The position numbers were made by a program, and so were the translations under genes. This document shows, one piece after another, positions 10,838 through 22,795 of a DNA stretch of 64,000 nucleotides (positions within the stretch are counted from its first letter, which is position 1; every line of letters starts with the position of its first letter). This DNA is from Cryptomeria japonica (lineage: Eukaryota > Streptophyta > Pinopsida > Cupressales > Cupressaceae). The notes beneath the pieces are model-generated. The model did no database searches. It had not been told where the DNA came from and saw nothing but the letters and a program-made list of their open reading frames with translations. The DNA lies in contig NC_081409.1 in the NCBI RefSeq assembly GCF_030272615.1, positions 650,600,468 through 650,664,467 on the forward strand, in the 5' to 3' direction.

Positions 10838-12124
10838 TTAGTTTATTGATTCAGGGATTTCCACACTTGGTGCGAAAACTGGTACATCATGTGGCTTCTC
10901 TTCAGATTTCTTTTTCCAGGTTTTGTCCATATATGCCTGAACGATTTCAACATCAATCTTCCCTTCAGTGTTGATCGGTATGTCTCTTGATGGATTCTTT
11001 CTCAGTCTAAATGCTCTAGCGGTGTGTCCCGGTTTGTTGCAATGATAGCATACCATTCCAGGTGTTCTCCATGGTCCAGTGTTCGCATTTCCATTCTTCC
11101 TTTTGCATGTTGCAGCAGTGTGACCGCTACCACGATAGATTAGACAGGTTGCTCTCCAACTGGTTGCCGCTTCACAACATTTTGACCGGTGGTCATGGGT
11201 TCTATACTGGTTTGGGTTCCAGTTCATAGGTGGTTTAGGGACAGCTCCATTGGATCTTAGTGGATAATTCCAAGAGTTGTTCATAACTGACTTGCACTCA
11301 AAAGCTTTATGTCCAAACTTGTTGCATGTATAACAGTGACCATTAAATCTACCAGGTCTAGCCACATTGTTTTGAAAATAAGGAAAGTTATTGTAAGGCT
11401 TGCTCCTACATACATTGGCAGTATGTCCTTCCTTAAGACAGCTAAAGCAAATAGATTTAAACTTTTGCTTACCTTTGCTTCCGTTGTTGTCCTTAGGTGT
11501 TGATTGCTTCTTCAGTGCATCATTCTTGGTTCCAGAGGTCTCACCTTCCTCGTATCCAGAGAAATCAAGTCCAATGGTATCCTTTGATGGCTTTACCAAT
11601 TCCATCTTTTTCTCTAGCTTGACAACACTCCGGTTGAACTTAGCAAGCATTTCTTTTGTCTCAGCAAGTTCCTTGGAAAGAGCATCATTGGTCTTCATCA
11701 AGGTTTCATTTTGAGAGATAGTTGCATTTAGTTCAGCTTGCATTTCTTCTTTCTCTTCTTTACCCTCCTGCAAATAGGTGATAATGGTACTAATTTCTTG
11801 CTTTAATTTAGAGATCTCATGCTCCTTGTCTTTTACCAAATCTTCAGCTTTTCTTTTGTTTTCTAGTTCCTAACTCATCTTGATAGTCAGTCCTTCTAAC
11901 TCCCTCCTTAGGTTAGTTTTGGATTCATTTAATTTCTCCACTTCTCCAACTAGGACATCCATGTTTGCTTCATCAGAAGAGTTGTTTTCAATAAGTTTCA
12001 TCAACTGCTCAGCAAGCTCTCTTCTCTTGGCTAAAGAGGCTTTGAACTTGATCTTGAGTTCATCATAGGTTTTTTCAAATTTAGCCAGACGGTGAGTGAG
12101 TTCCCTCATGCTGTATTCCCCCAT
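10838..12124 (-). pseudogene. gag: Gag, coiled coil plus CCHC zinc knuckles, one in-frame stop
   Basis: Nucleocapsid/capsid-type protein that would package element RNA into cytoplasmic particles. I chose the Met at 12124, just inside the primer site, because earlier Mets lie in the LTR. The frame is open to a TAG at 11872-11870, then continues in the same frame to 10838. The first ~150 residues are Lys/Glu/Leu-rich and predicted coiled coil. Counted from the Met at 11839, knuckles lie at residues 131-144 and 169-182 (both intact CX2CX4HX4C), 232-245 (second Cys replaced by Tyr) and 264-277 (last Cys replaced by Phe). The usual N-terminal Copia capsid (UBN2) domain is not seen, so the gag itself looks truncated. 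Four knuckles is more than the one or two usual for Copia gag. Confidence 0.85.
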
Positions 12125-12160
12125 ATCTCCTTTCAGTTGGTTAGACTTATGGAAAGGTTG

Positions 12161-12172
12161 GCTCTGATACCA
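12161..12172 (-). promoter_or_regulatory. Primer-binding site, initiator tRNA-Met type
   Basis: The minus strand reads TGGTATCAGAGC two bases after the 5' LTR end, the standard plant PBS complementary to the 3' end of initiator tRNA-Met. It fixes the element's orientation as minus. Confidence 0.9.
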
Positions 12173-12174
12173 AT

Positions 12175-13301
12175 TGATGAATACTAAGAGGTTCAGTGAA
12201 TTAGTATACCTAATAACTTCAATAAACACTTAAATAGTTTAACTGCTAAATGGTGAAGCAAGTTAAACAATAACTTGATTAGAACAAAAACAAGCTAGAT
12301 AGCAAATAAAGCATTCACCCACAAAAGTGCAATCACCATAACACAAGATGTTTATGACATGGAAACCCAAATGAGAAAAACCACGGTGAGTAAAACTCAC
12401 GAGTCAACTATCTGCAGAATAGTAACAAGACCAATTAAGGTCTTACAATGTTCTTCACCAGAACAGAAACTGATAGGAATCCAGATCTCTGTTAGGACAT
12501 AAGTCTTGTTAAAGACTACCCTGTTAAAGGATTTCAAGTTCACAACTGTGAATCACCTTGTTAGAGGTTTTACAAAAGGCTTGGCTGGGCCTACCCGGTT
12601 AAGGGTTTCAGACTTGTCGAAGATATTAGTAATCAACAAGTGAATGACCTAGATAATAGCACATAATGCTTGATTAGATCCTTGACAATTCATTGTTAAT
12701 GCATTCCAGCATTACTTCAGTCTTCTTATGTTTTGCACTCTCAATCTCAGTCACGAGATACCTTTTCTCGATCAAACCTAATCTTTTTACAAAAGCTTCA
12801 CACATAACAACTTCTCTTTTCTCTTTAAAACCCTAGACATGATGTCCTTATATAGGAACTTGATTTCATGTCAGTCCAATAAGATTAGACTACAATTTCC
12901 TAGGTATAGTGCATCTAGACACATTTGGTAGCATGGCACAAAAATATCGCCATAGTGTCGGTGGATGGTAACTCATCACACATTACATGTATACCGGTTA
13001 ATTACATATACCGATCACCGGTTAACATGTGAAGACTGGAAAATTGGATCATAGTTGTTCTGATCAAAAGATTAACTGCCGCTCGGGGTCTTCGTTCAGC
13101 TTGAGATCTTCATACCACTTGGGATCTTCGGTCATACTAAAGCTGGTAAGCATTTTTTGCACAACACCGATAGTCTCCAACAAACAAAGACTATACATAC
13201 AATACCGGTTAGAGCAATTACCGGTTGAGAATAATGCATTCATCAAATAAGTGTGTGTCTATCAATGACAATCACAACTAAACATCATCAAAATACCAAC
13301 A
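12175..13301 (-). repeat. 5' LTR of the 5727-13301 element
   Basis: 1127 bp, matching 5727-6854 with scattered substitutions and loss of the G-run at the inner end. A TATA box (CTATATAAGG) lies on the minus strand at 12855-12846. The primer-binding site follows two bases inside the LTR. Confidence 0.95.
12846..12855 (-). promoter_or_regulatory. LTR TATA box (5' LTR copy)
   Basis: The minus strand reads CTATATAAGG inside the upstream LTR, in position to drive the genomic transcript through gag. Confidence 0.65.
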
Positions 13302-13306
13302 ATGTA
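13302..13306. repeat. Target-site duplication ATGTA (right)
   Basis: Exact copy of 5722-5726, immediately after the LTR end CCAACA. Confidence 0.95.
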
Positions 13307-13468
13307 CACTTGTTTGTATGTGAATATTGATTTGACTTGCCTATGTTTGGGGGCATTTCATTGTTACAACATGCTTGTCTTTGAACACATACTATCATAA
13401 AGAAATTGCTCCCGATTGGTGTACATAATTACTTTAAGGTGGGGGCATACAAATTTCATATGTGTTCC

Positions 13469-13510
13469 ACTTTGTGCACACACTACAAGACTTTGTGCAC
13501 ACACTACAAG
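13469..13510. repeat. 21-bp perfect tandem duplication
   Basis: actttgtgcacacactacaag occurs twice head to tail (13469-13489 and 13490-13510) with no mismatch. Confidence 0.95.
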
Positions 13511-13750
13511 ACTGGTTGTACACTTTGATCACACACCATTAGCTTGTTTGTGCTACTAAAACAACCTTTTGCGGTATCCTATCAAGATTATGTAGCAAAT
13601 AGAGAGTTTTGCTTGGCCTTGTAATCTCTGTTTGCATGAAGCTCACCTAGCATAACACAACTTGCTAGCCCTTGTGAGATCTTCATTTATTGATGAGTCA
13701 ACTAACATAACACAACTTGCTAACCTTGTGACTCCTTGTGGACGTGGCTC

Positions 13751-13920
13751 CTAGTAAGTATTTGAGGGTCTTACTAGTCCTAAAGACCATGCTTTGTGTA
13801 TTTGTAACATGCCTCTTGGTAAGTATTTGAGGATCCTTACTAGACTTATATGTCATGTCATGTGTTTTATATAGGGTAACTAGTAAGTTTTTGTGGATCT
13901 TACTAGTCCTAGATGCCATA
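13751..13920. repeat. Three imperfect ~65-bp repeats
   Basis: The pattern taagtatttgagg-tcttactag-ccta is present at about 13754, 13819 and 13882, each followed by a similar gac/tgt-cat tail. Identity is partial, so these are old duplications. Confidence 0.7.
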
Positions 13921-14051
13921 CCTTTTTATTTTGCATGTCCTATGTGTGTAACCAATGTTGATCATATTGCTCACTTTGTACTTGCCTTTTATCTTGATAA
14001 GATCTTGCGTCTTGGGTTCTATCACCTTGCCAAGCTTGGTGTTGTCTTCTC

Positions 14052-14132
14052 TCTTTGATGTCTTCATAAAATCTTGTCTATTTGATGTCTTGATAAAATC
14101 TTGTCTATTCGACGTCTTGATAAAAAATTATT
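14052..14132. repeat. Three 27-bp tandem repeats
   Basis: Units at 14052, 14079 and 14106 share tttgatgtcttgataaaa; the third has diverged at its end. Confidence 0.9.
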
Positions 14133-16720
14133 TGGCTTCTTTGCACTTTACCAAGAATATGAATGTAAGTTCATACTCTGCTAAAATGGGGGCTAAATAT
14201 AGTGTAGTAAATTGTATCCCTTCACAATTTCAAACTTAGTTTGAACTCATCCACTTTGGTGGTTGTGCATAATGTCTACCTAATTTGTATCTGAGTGTGC
14301 TTAGTTTGAGGACCATTTTCGTTAACTTGGTGCATTCCCCTATTCACAACCATTTCTTAGCTTATACTGCTAGGACTAAGGCACCCAATTCCCATATCCA
14401 AACAATTTGGCCCTGAAATTTTTAATATTTGTGTCCAATTTGTAAACAACGAGAATCTGCCCTATTATGTTGGTCTTCCCCAATAATTAAATTTGAAAAG
14501 GTGTAAGTTGCATACAAATACAAGTCCCTCTCTCATTTCAAACATTACCTAAGATCAACTATCATCTTATGAGCATAAGCAATTCATTTGAGAATATATT
14601 TGCAATCAAGGAGCAAGAAGCATTCAACATACATCTTTGTCATAGCAATCATGATCAATCATAATGTGTTTCTCCAAAATGAAGGCATGCATTAACATCT
14701 TATAGCAACATCGAGTTTTTTGTGAGACTTCATGCCAAGGGTTTCATATTTGAGATAATATTTGTCATTTCAAGCAATTCTATTATTGTTTAGCCTCTAT
14801 CCTTCTAAAGATAAGCTCTCATTTTTATCAATTATAGCAATTGTGGAGGTGGGAACACAAACATGAGGTTTGACTTAGGCAAGCCCCAATATAGCACAAC
14901 CCTTCTTTCCCCTTTTTCACGTGTGCAAGTTCAAATCCAACAACAAAGAGTGATATAGGAGGGCAAAACATACAATGACAGACATTCCAAGATTTTGAAT
15001 AGGCAAAACCCTTGGACTCGGGCACACAACACACATGTCTGATTATTTTTGGCTAAATTTTGGATAGACAAACCAATAGGACCTCCTAATTGTGAATTTG
15101 CACCTTTCTGTTTACATAGACACCCTTAGACTTGGGCGCCTAGCACACTAGTTTGACAATTTATGGCTTAGTTTGTAGATCCAAGTTTCTTTTTATGTCT
15201 TACTTCCACATCTGATCTATTGTGTTGGTTTTTTGTTATGTAATTTGTTGTTATTGTTGAAAGTTATGATTTTAATATCATTAAAACTAGATCATGCATA
15301 CATTCATCTCAATTCATTTACACCCAAGTAAAAAAAGGAACATAGATCTAAGATTTCAACTCTCCTAAGAGATTATAATTGAGGCTATTTATGTTCCCCA
15401 ATGATTTGTGTGGACAATTGAGATCTTAATTTGCATTCATAGACCTAGGATCACATTTCCACACCATTTCACCAACAACATTAATTATGTGTATTCCTTT
15501 AAGGTCATACTATAAAAAACCAAAAGTTGAAGAATGAATGTTTTGGATTTTGAATGTTTTGGATTTTTTCTCATATCTTCCTATCTGAAATAAACTCTTG
15601 GCTTGAATTTGATGAGGCCGCAAGTCTCTTGATCTCTTAAACTTTCATTATCACCAAAAGTAAAAAAACATAATCCATAAATTATTTTATAAAAAACAGT
15701 ATAGAAATTGGTTTTATCATTCTTGCATGCCCCATTTCATCAAAAAGATCATAACCTTATAACTTGAAACTAAAAGAATATTTTTTGGTATAATATTATT
15801 CATGTTGACTATCACACATGAAATATGTCATTTAATTATAAATCATTAGGGGATTTGCTAGCTTGATTACTTATTGATTGTATGGTTTTTTTTCTACTTA
15901 AAAGAGGTTCTAAATTTGAGTGAAGACACTTGTAAAACTAAAGCTAGTGACACCTTTTCAAGAGTTTCATCTACATAAGATGATTTTCCCCTAAAAAATA
16001 TTTTATTTGCTATATTTTTGATTGATTTTCCCTTATGAACTTTAGGCATTATCTTTCCAAACTTAATGAATTCTAAAATGAAGAAGACTAACTCTAACTC
16101 AGCACAATAATGTGTTACCATCCCTTGCTTAGATCTTGCTCATTAATCCTAACTAGACATTTCCTACTCTTAAGAGTTGTATCTGAGCTTAGAAAATAAT
16201 ATTAATTGTGCGGACAACCAATGAGATTAATATATAGTCATGACAATCAATTTTGAATTATCTTCTCCCTGATCTATTATCTTCTTTGAACTTGTCTTCT
16301 ATGTCTTGATATTTTCCTCTTCTAATTTACGTTGTTGGAATTACATTTAATCCGTAGATTTTCTTCTCTCAGATATTCGTTACCTTACCTCCAATCAATG
16401 CACTTATCCCAATCAATGCAAATCGTAAGTCATATCTTTATAGAAATTATCATAATTCATCCAACTCGCATTTCTTATCTCCTGTCTTTTAAATACGGAT
16501 AGGGCCATGTGAATGGCGGTACAAACACAGTGCAGACTGCCTCTCTGCACTGTTTACTCAGATATTTGATTGTATATAAGATGTTTAGGTCAAAAATATT
16601 TTTATATAAGTCACTTGATTTTTAAATTTTTTTTTGTATTGTATTTATTATTATTAATTGTTGAGGGACCCTAACTTGTATATAAGGGGGATGCTGATTT
16701 TTTTTTCTCCTTTTAAAACT

Positions 16721-16883
16721 ATTAGCTTATATATTAAATTATATATATAAAGAAAGTCAAGAACGCATACTTTCTTTTTTTTATTGTTTCACTTAAATAA
16801 TATAATTTTTCTAAAATTTAAAAATGGAAGCCTTCATATCTTTCGGCTTTCCTTATGTATATAATTTAATATATATAAGCTAG
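16721..16883. repeat. Foldback (inverted repeat) structure, MITE-like
   Basis: The arm at about 16721-16758 (attagcttatatattaaatt...) is complementary to the arm at about 16845-16883 with few mismatches, and the loop is ~86 bp. It is AT-rich and non-coding. No clear target duplication was found, so a transposon origin is only suggested. Confidence 0.6.
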
Positions 16884-17854
16884 TTCATAGTCAAACCACA
16901 ATTATTTTTTTTACTTTTGTAAAATGAATTCATTTTATATATGTATTATATATTGGATTAGATTTGGAAAAAGAGGGTATGCCTTTTTTATAGGAATCAT
17001 AAATACAAAAACTAAAGTGTACAAAGACATTTAGATCAATAATACTTTTCAATATTTAGGCAACAAATAACTTGGAAAGAGTTCATAATCAAGTTGAATG
17101 GTGAAAAATCAACCTTTCACAAAATAAAAATAATAATTAAATCTATTATTCTATAGACTATTTTTTTATATATTGAATCAAAGCAAAATTATAAAGAATA
17201 ACAGTAGAATGGTAAAACTTAACACAACGCAAAACAAATATCTTAAATTAAAACTGATTAAAATAAACTAATGACTAGCATAGACTATTATTTACTTGAC
17301 AAATATTCAAAATCTCCTATTCTATTCTATTTATATAAAATTCCATATTTATAATCTCAAACAAATACTAAAAACAAATTTGAAAATAAAATTATGACCA
17401 AAAAAATTTGTTTAGGGGAAAGAAGCCTCCCTACCTGGGGCTGGTAAATTCGTATACGGTTGTTGCTGTGAGAGTAGCCCAACTTCAACATCTAGAGAAA
17501 TAGCAAGTCCTGGCCTTTTCATACAGTCCTATTTTGCACTTGTAAAATAAATAATCCAACAGTCTATAAGGTTCTGCACTCGCCGTTCCATCGTATTTCT
17601 CTCTGAAACAATGAAACAAGATAATAGTGAATGAGATTATTGCCCTAAACCCTCAAATCATCTTATATACACCAACAGATTGTAATATTCACGCCTGATG
17701 ATTTTATTATTGCCCTAAACCCTAATTTCCTGTCACAAATCTATTGCAGGGGACGGTGTATATGCTCTCCTAGCCCTATGGAATGCAATCTAGGTTCTGA
17801 CTGGAATTGAGTGACTCACTATAATTATAGTATTTTGTCTTTTTGTTGTTGCAG

Positions 17855-17994
17855 TCAACTCACTGTACAGTTGGTGGGGTATTAACTTCCAAATTCAGAT
17901 TGGAGGGAATATGATCGCTGTTCCAAATTCAGATTGGAGGGAATATGATCGCTGTACCCTATTTTACAGAGCTGTGTTGCAGGAGGCATATTAA
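17855..17994 (+). pseudogene. Exon-like core of copy A, unrecognised protein fragment
   Basis: It follows a textbook 3' splice-site-like run (tttttgttgttgcag) and encodes NSLYSWWGINFQ before the frame is disrupted by a perfect 34-bp tandem duplication (17887-17920 / 17921-17954). A tail reading RAVLQEAY and a stop at 17992 follow. A second acceptor-like site precedes it at about 17750 (attgcag, followed by GDGVYALLALWNAI). I do not recognise the protein. Conservation in copies B and C suggests a fragment of a spliced gene carried in the repeat. Confidence 0.45.
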
Positions 17995-18750
17995 AAGTTA
18001 AAAAACATGACAGGCTGGAGCAACTCATTCTTATCCACATTCAACCCTAACCCAACATGTTACCTACTGGGTTACATTAAGTACACTAATTTTGAGATTG
18101 ACATTACAGCCAATAAGATTTATATGGCGCGTACGGAGTGAACATTGAACAGTAACAGACCGTAAAATAGATCACCTCCTTTTTTGAGGGTCGAAATCAG
18201 TAATAATAATTAATAATTGATTTTTTTAATAGTCCATTATGTCATAGTCTACCATGTGAGTCGTTCTTATCTACAAATGACTTTCAGTATATGGGATTTT
18301 GGGAAGCACATATACTATCTTCTATAAGATTTGAACTTGTGACCTTTTTTTCAAGAGTGTAAATTCTCTACAAGTAATATCTATGAAGTAGCCATTACAT
18401 TAAATAATTGGTTCAATAGATTGTTTTGGTCTTGTACATGTTACTAAAGTCTTTCCTTTATTCATAGCATTTTCTTTATTTTGTTTTTCCATAAAAAAAC
18501 AATTAGAACTTCTGAAAGGTTGTTTTGCACAAAAGAAAACATTTATGTAAAAAAATGAAAATAATAAAGGCTCATTCATTAAAAAAAAGATTATACTATT
18601 TTTTAACTCCACCACAAACCCAACTAGTATAAGGCTCATTCATTTAAAAAAAACTTGTACTCTTTTTTAACTCCACCACAAACCTAGCTAGTATGGTGAA
18701 CTTTAGCACAAATCTTTTAACACATATCTGCACTATCAAATTATACAAAT

Positions 18751-18903
18751 TAATTTAGTGTGATTTAGAGACTTAGATTCTCCATAATTTTAGATGTGTG
18801 ACTACTAGGAAAGCTTAAATGTTTTACACATATTATAATATATTACTTGGTATAAAGATCATTTGATTATGGGGAATCCAAGTCTCTAAATCACACTAAA
18901 TTA
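18751..18903. repeat. 153-bp foldback element (MITE-like)
   Basis: Arms of 38 bp (18751-18788 and 18866-18903) are reverse complements with two mismatches around a 77-bp loop; the arm ends read taatttagtgtgattt. Parts of the same sequence occur in reverse orientation at about 25220-25275 and 31078-31160, so it is dispersed. No coding capacity. Confidence 0.8.
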
Positions 18904-19260
18904 TATTAGAGTTTGTTGTAATTACATCCACATCATCTTAATGCTAATTAACTAGATGGGTCTCTAACCTTCCATCCATCATCAAATTAATAAAATAAAT
19001 TATAGTTATTTAATTTATAATTTTTTTACACCCATCCTCTCAATTAATTGAATAATCTAATTATTTGATTAATTAGTCTAAAATTCCAAATCCTTGTAAT
19101 ACCACTACTATTACAACAATCAAATCCTATTCATAATTAAAATTAATAAAAAAAATACAAATCATCAATCCAAATTAGAATCAATCATAAATCCTAGCCA
19201 TCAGATTATTCAATCTTAGCCATTCGTCTCCAACTAACTTCAATGAGAATTCAAACCTAA

Positions 19261-21690
19261 AATTAAAAAGTAAAAATATTTTTAAACATAAAATTTTATT
19301 ATCTTATTTAAAAAATGGATTTATATTTACAATAAAACTTGCAAATCTTTCCACCCCATAAAGAGATTTTCCTCTTTAAATGACTAACCTCATTTGAGGT
19401 TGATGTTTTCAATTATTCTATTTGTGTTATTGTAGGAAAAATGGGATTGCATAAAGTAAAAGAATTTGTTTTTGTGAATGATATGTATATTTGTGAATTA
19501 ATTTTAAAATGAAAAATATTTATTTTTAATTAATGAATATTAGTTATAATAATATAAATATTTAACATATTAATATATAATATAAATTCAAATATTAAAT
19601 TAAGGAGCAAATAAATAAATGTAATTTATGAACATAATATTTATTTAACTTTAAATAATAGTTATATATATAAATTAATATGTAATAATATAATATTAAA
19701 TATAAATATTGTTAGGGTAAAGGTTGTGCTCCTTCTAATTAGTCTAGCTTATATTGCAATAAAGTGAACAAATTACAATTGTGAATGAAAAAAAATAGTT
19801 TTTTTAAAAATTAAGCATGTTTACATGTATAATAAGACTAGAATTTTGACAAACACCCATAGTTGTTTTACCATATAAATGAAAGAAGAATGATAAATTA
19901 TTGCAATGTACACTACTACATACCATAAACGAGAAAGCAAGGCAAAAAAGAGTAAATGCTTATTGCAAGTCAGCAAGTTAATCAATTGTTCTAAAACAAA
20001 GCCAAGTAAATTATACTTGAGTTTTTTCACTCATTGTGCATTCCTAGCATAACACAGATAAATTAATATTTACTAATAAAAGTGCACATAGCTCTATTTT
20101 ACAAAATGAATATAATATTTAAATATTGATGAATTCTTCTCCCACACTAAATGGACAAGTCATGACACCTCTTCAAAAGAACAAGTTGAATATGCTTTAA
20201 TGACTATTGCTTCCTTGAGATTTTCTTTGATATTAATTTCTAATAGTTTGAAGGTCCTCAATGATCAAATGGGCATGCCAATGGTATTGCAATCCACTGG
20301 TATGCTACGTAGAACACACAACCTATAAAAGACATGAGAAGGTCATGTCATGAAGAACAACACACAAAGTAGAGTAGATTTTATAGTAAATAATTTTTGG
20401 CAATTGATACTAGATAGACATCCAATATATAGTAGCACATGTATCAAATGTCATTTTCACCCTATGGGTTTGATATCATGTAGGCTCGTACTATTTGCAC
20501 ATTCAACATGATCATTCACATTTGACACAAGTTGAAGCATAGTAGTGGCTCTCAAACATTGGGCAAACATGATTTAAAATATATCGTCTGAAAAAGAAAT
20601 TTTTTAAATAAATTATATCTTCTAAAGGTTTTTTTAGAAAAATTCCTTTGTTGAATGGTCCAATATAATTTAAATTGGGATTAATGTTTGACCATAGTAA
20701 TTTATTTTAAATTCTCCCAAAAATAAAGGTTGTACAACACATAATTTACCTTGACACTACACCAATTTGAATCCAAATTTATGAAGTACAATAATGAATA
20801 TAAATACAAGTATATTATGCATTTCAACATAAACCCTACATGGAGTAGATTGTTTTCCTATGTTAATTATTCATTTCATAATAGATGCAACCATGATGAT
20901 GCATAAACTAAAACTTTACTAACCAAATTGTGGAGCAAATATATAGTCAATTTCTATTGGGATTCACTCTGTCTATTGAAATGATTGCATGCTAGGAAAT
21001 TTCATTTATTAGACCATCAACAATTTAAGAATCTTCTATTTCTTGCAAATAGAGGTGAGAAATGCTCTAGAAAAAATAAAATCTTTATCAAATATAGGTG
21101 ATTTTGGTGTCCAAGACTTTAGCCTTTTCTTATAGATTTGAATATAAATTTTAATATTTATTCAATACAGTATCACTTATATTTTAAAGACCAAACAAAG
21201 ACATGTTGAAAAGAAAAAATATTACCATATTTTGACTTTCAATTCAACATGATAGTTTACAGGAAAGAATGACCAATCATGTAATTGATTTTATTCTTTT
21301 GTATTATTAGTGATCAATATTTGTTAATAAATATATTTGTATGAGTATTTTTATTTATTTTAGTATATCCAAGGTATTCAGTCTATATGCAATTGATAGT
21401 CTTTTTTTGTCACACAAAACAATCGAAGCTATCTTAATCATCTATGACTACAAAGTGCATTTAGTTGTCATTGGTCAATGTGTCAATGTGATTGTAATAA
21501 TCATGTTCCATGAGACATTCTCACCCACCTAGATTAAAAATCAAGTACAACTTCCTACAACCAACATTTTGATGCAAACTATTGACACATAGATACATTT
21601 CTACTCCATCATAAGCATGGTAGGAAGATAGTTGCTCCTTCTTAGGAGTCATATGATATGAGAAACATGAGTTTAAATAAATACCTATAT
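19261..21690. other. AT-rich DNA without recognisable features
   Basis: Only short ORFs of low-complexity composition are present on either strand. I see no domain, RNA gene or convincing repeat boundary. Confidence 0.5.
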
Positions 21691-21699
21691 CCTTTTTTC

Positions 21700-22033
21700 C
21701 TCTCCCCATTTATCTCTCGCTCTCCCTCCATCCCTTCCCCTCTCTATCTATATCTCCATCTCTATCCCCATCTCTATCTCTCTCCCCTACCTCTATCTCC
21801 TTACCTCTTCCTACATCTCTCTCCCTATTACTCCATCTTTCTATATCTCTCTAATTATCATTTATCCTCTCTCTATTTTTGTCTTCTCTCACCCTATATA
21901 TTTATCTCTTCCATCTCTATCTATCCCTCTTTACTCTCTCTCTTTATCTCTTTCTCTCCATCTCCATCTCCATCTCCATCCCCTATCTCTCTCACTCTTC
22001 CCCCTCTCTTTATCTCTCCCACTCTTTCCACAT

Positions 22034-22122
<89 letters not shown>

Positions 22123-22202
22123 ATTATTTATCTCTTAAGTCTCTCATCCTCTCTTCCTCTCTGCCTCTATCTCTTTATCTCACTCTCCTCCTTTGTCAAG
22201 TG

Positions 22203-22261
<59 letters not shown>

Positions 22262-22509
22262 TTCATCCTCTATCTCACTCTTCCCTTCTCTCAGGTGTAT
22301 CTCTCTCTTATTCTCTCCCTCTCTCCTCCCCCTCCCTCTCTCTCTTTCTCATTACCTCTCTTTCTCACTCTCTCCCTCTCTCCATCTCTTCGCACCTCTC
22401 TCTCTCTAGTCTCTTGTACTCTCCTTCCATCCCTTCCTCCCTCTCACTTAGTCTCTCTATCTCTCACCCTCTCTTTCTCTTTCTCTCACCTTCCCTCCCT
22501 CCACCTCTT

Positions 22510-22565
<56 letters not shown>

Positions 22566-22795
22566 CCCCTTCTCTGTGTCGCTCTCTATCTCTATCTCTC
22601 CCTCTATTTCCCTCTCCATCTCTCTCTCCTCCTCCCTTTCCCTTTCTTTATCTCTGTCTCCCCCCTCTCTCTCTCATTTATCTTATGTCTCTCTCTCCCA
22701 GTCTCTATCTCTCTATCTTACTCTCCTCCTCTCTTAGGTGTATCTCTCTCCCATTACCTCCCTCTCCTCCCCCTCTCTCCCTCTCTAGGGTCATA
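21700..22795. repeat. CT-rich microsatellite domain with three long pure (CT)n runs
   Basis: About 1.1 kb of nearly pure pyrimidine on the plus strand. Uninterrupted (TC)n runs lie at about 22035-22120, 22203-22258 and 22512-22561, separated by imperfect ctctccctctatct sequence and the recurring words tcttaggtgtatctctc and caagtgtatctctc. Long Ser/Leu ORFs here are artefacts. Confidence 0.97.

Larger units (their letters stand above)
5727..13301 (-). mobile_element. Complete non-autonomous LTR retrotransposon (gag plus large ORF2, no pol)
   Basis: A 7.6 kb element on the minus strand, bounded by two ~1.13 kb direct repeats and a perfect ATGTA target duplication. Read on the minus strand the order is 5' LTR (13301-12175), iMet-type primer site, gag with coiled coil and CCHC knuckles (12124-10838), a promoter-like spacer, ORF2 (10377-7115), several polypurine tracts, and 3' LTR (6854-5727). 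There is no protease, integrase, reverse transcriptase or RNase H. The iMet primer site, the extra 3' ORF and the multiple GGGGGAG tracts recall Sirevirus-type Copia elements. It is probably a deletion derivative mobilised in trans, close to the class called TR-GAG. Both ORFs now carry stops. Confidence 0.9.
13307..17500. other. Non-coding repeat-derived sequence with small tandem repeats
   Basis: No gene is supported. 13307-14300 continues the target sequence interrupted at 5721 and is full of short local repeats (listed separately). 14300-16700 contains only short unsupported ORFs. 16700-17400 is strongly AT-rich with one foldback structure. Confidence 0.5.
17501..19260 (+). repeat. Copy A of a ~2 kb repeated segment (A/B/C family)
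   Basis: Starts ctggccttttcatacag and runs through an exon-like core (17855-17994), AT-rich spacer and a tail ending near ...caatgagaattcaaacc. The same order of blocks occurs at about 25528-27790 (B) and 30640-32235 (C), all in direct orientation. This copy shows the pre-insertion state for the element found at 26367-26765 in copy B (site near 18078). Divergence is substantial, so the duplication is not recent. Confidence 0.8.

Noticed and set aside
17640-17730. Telomere-like ccctaaaccct words
   Set aside because: Only isolated one- or two-unit matches; these are teloboxes at most, not interstitial telomeric repeats.
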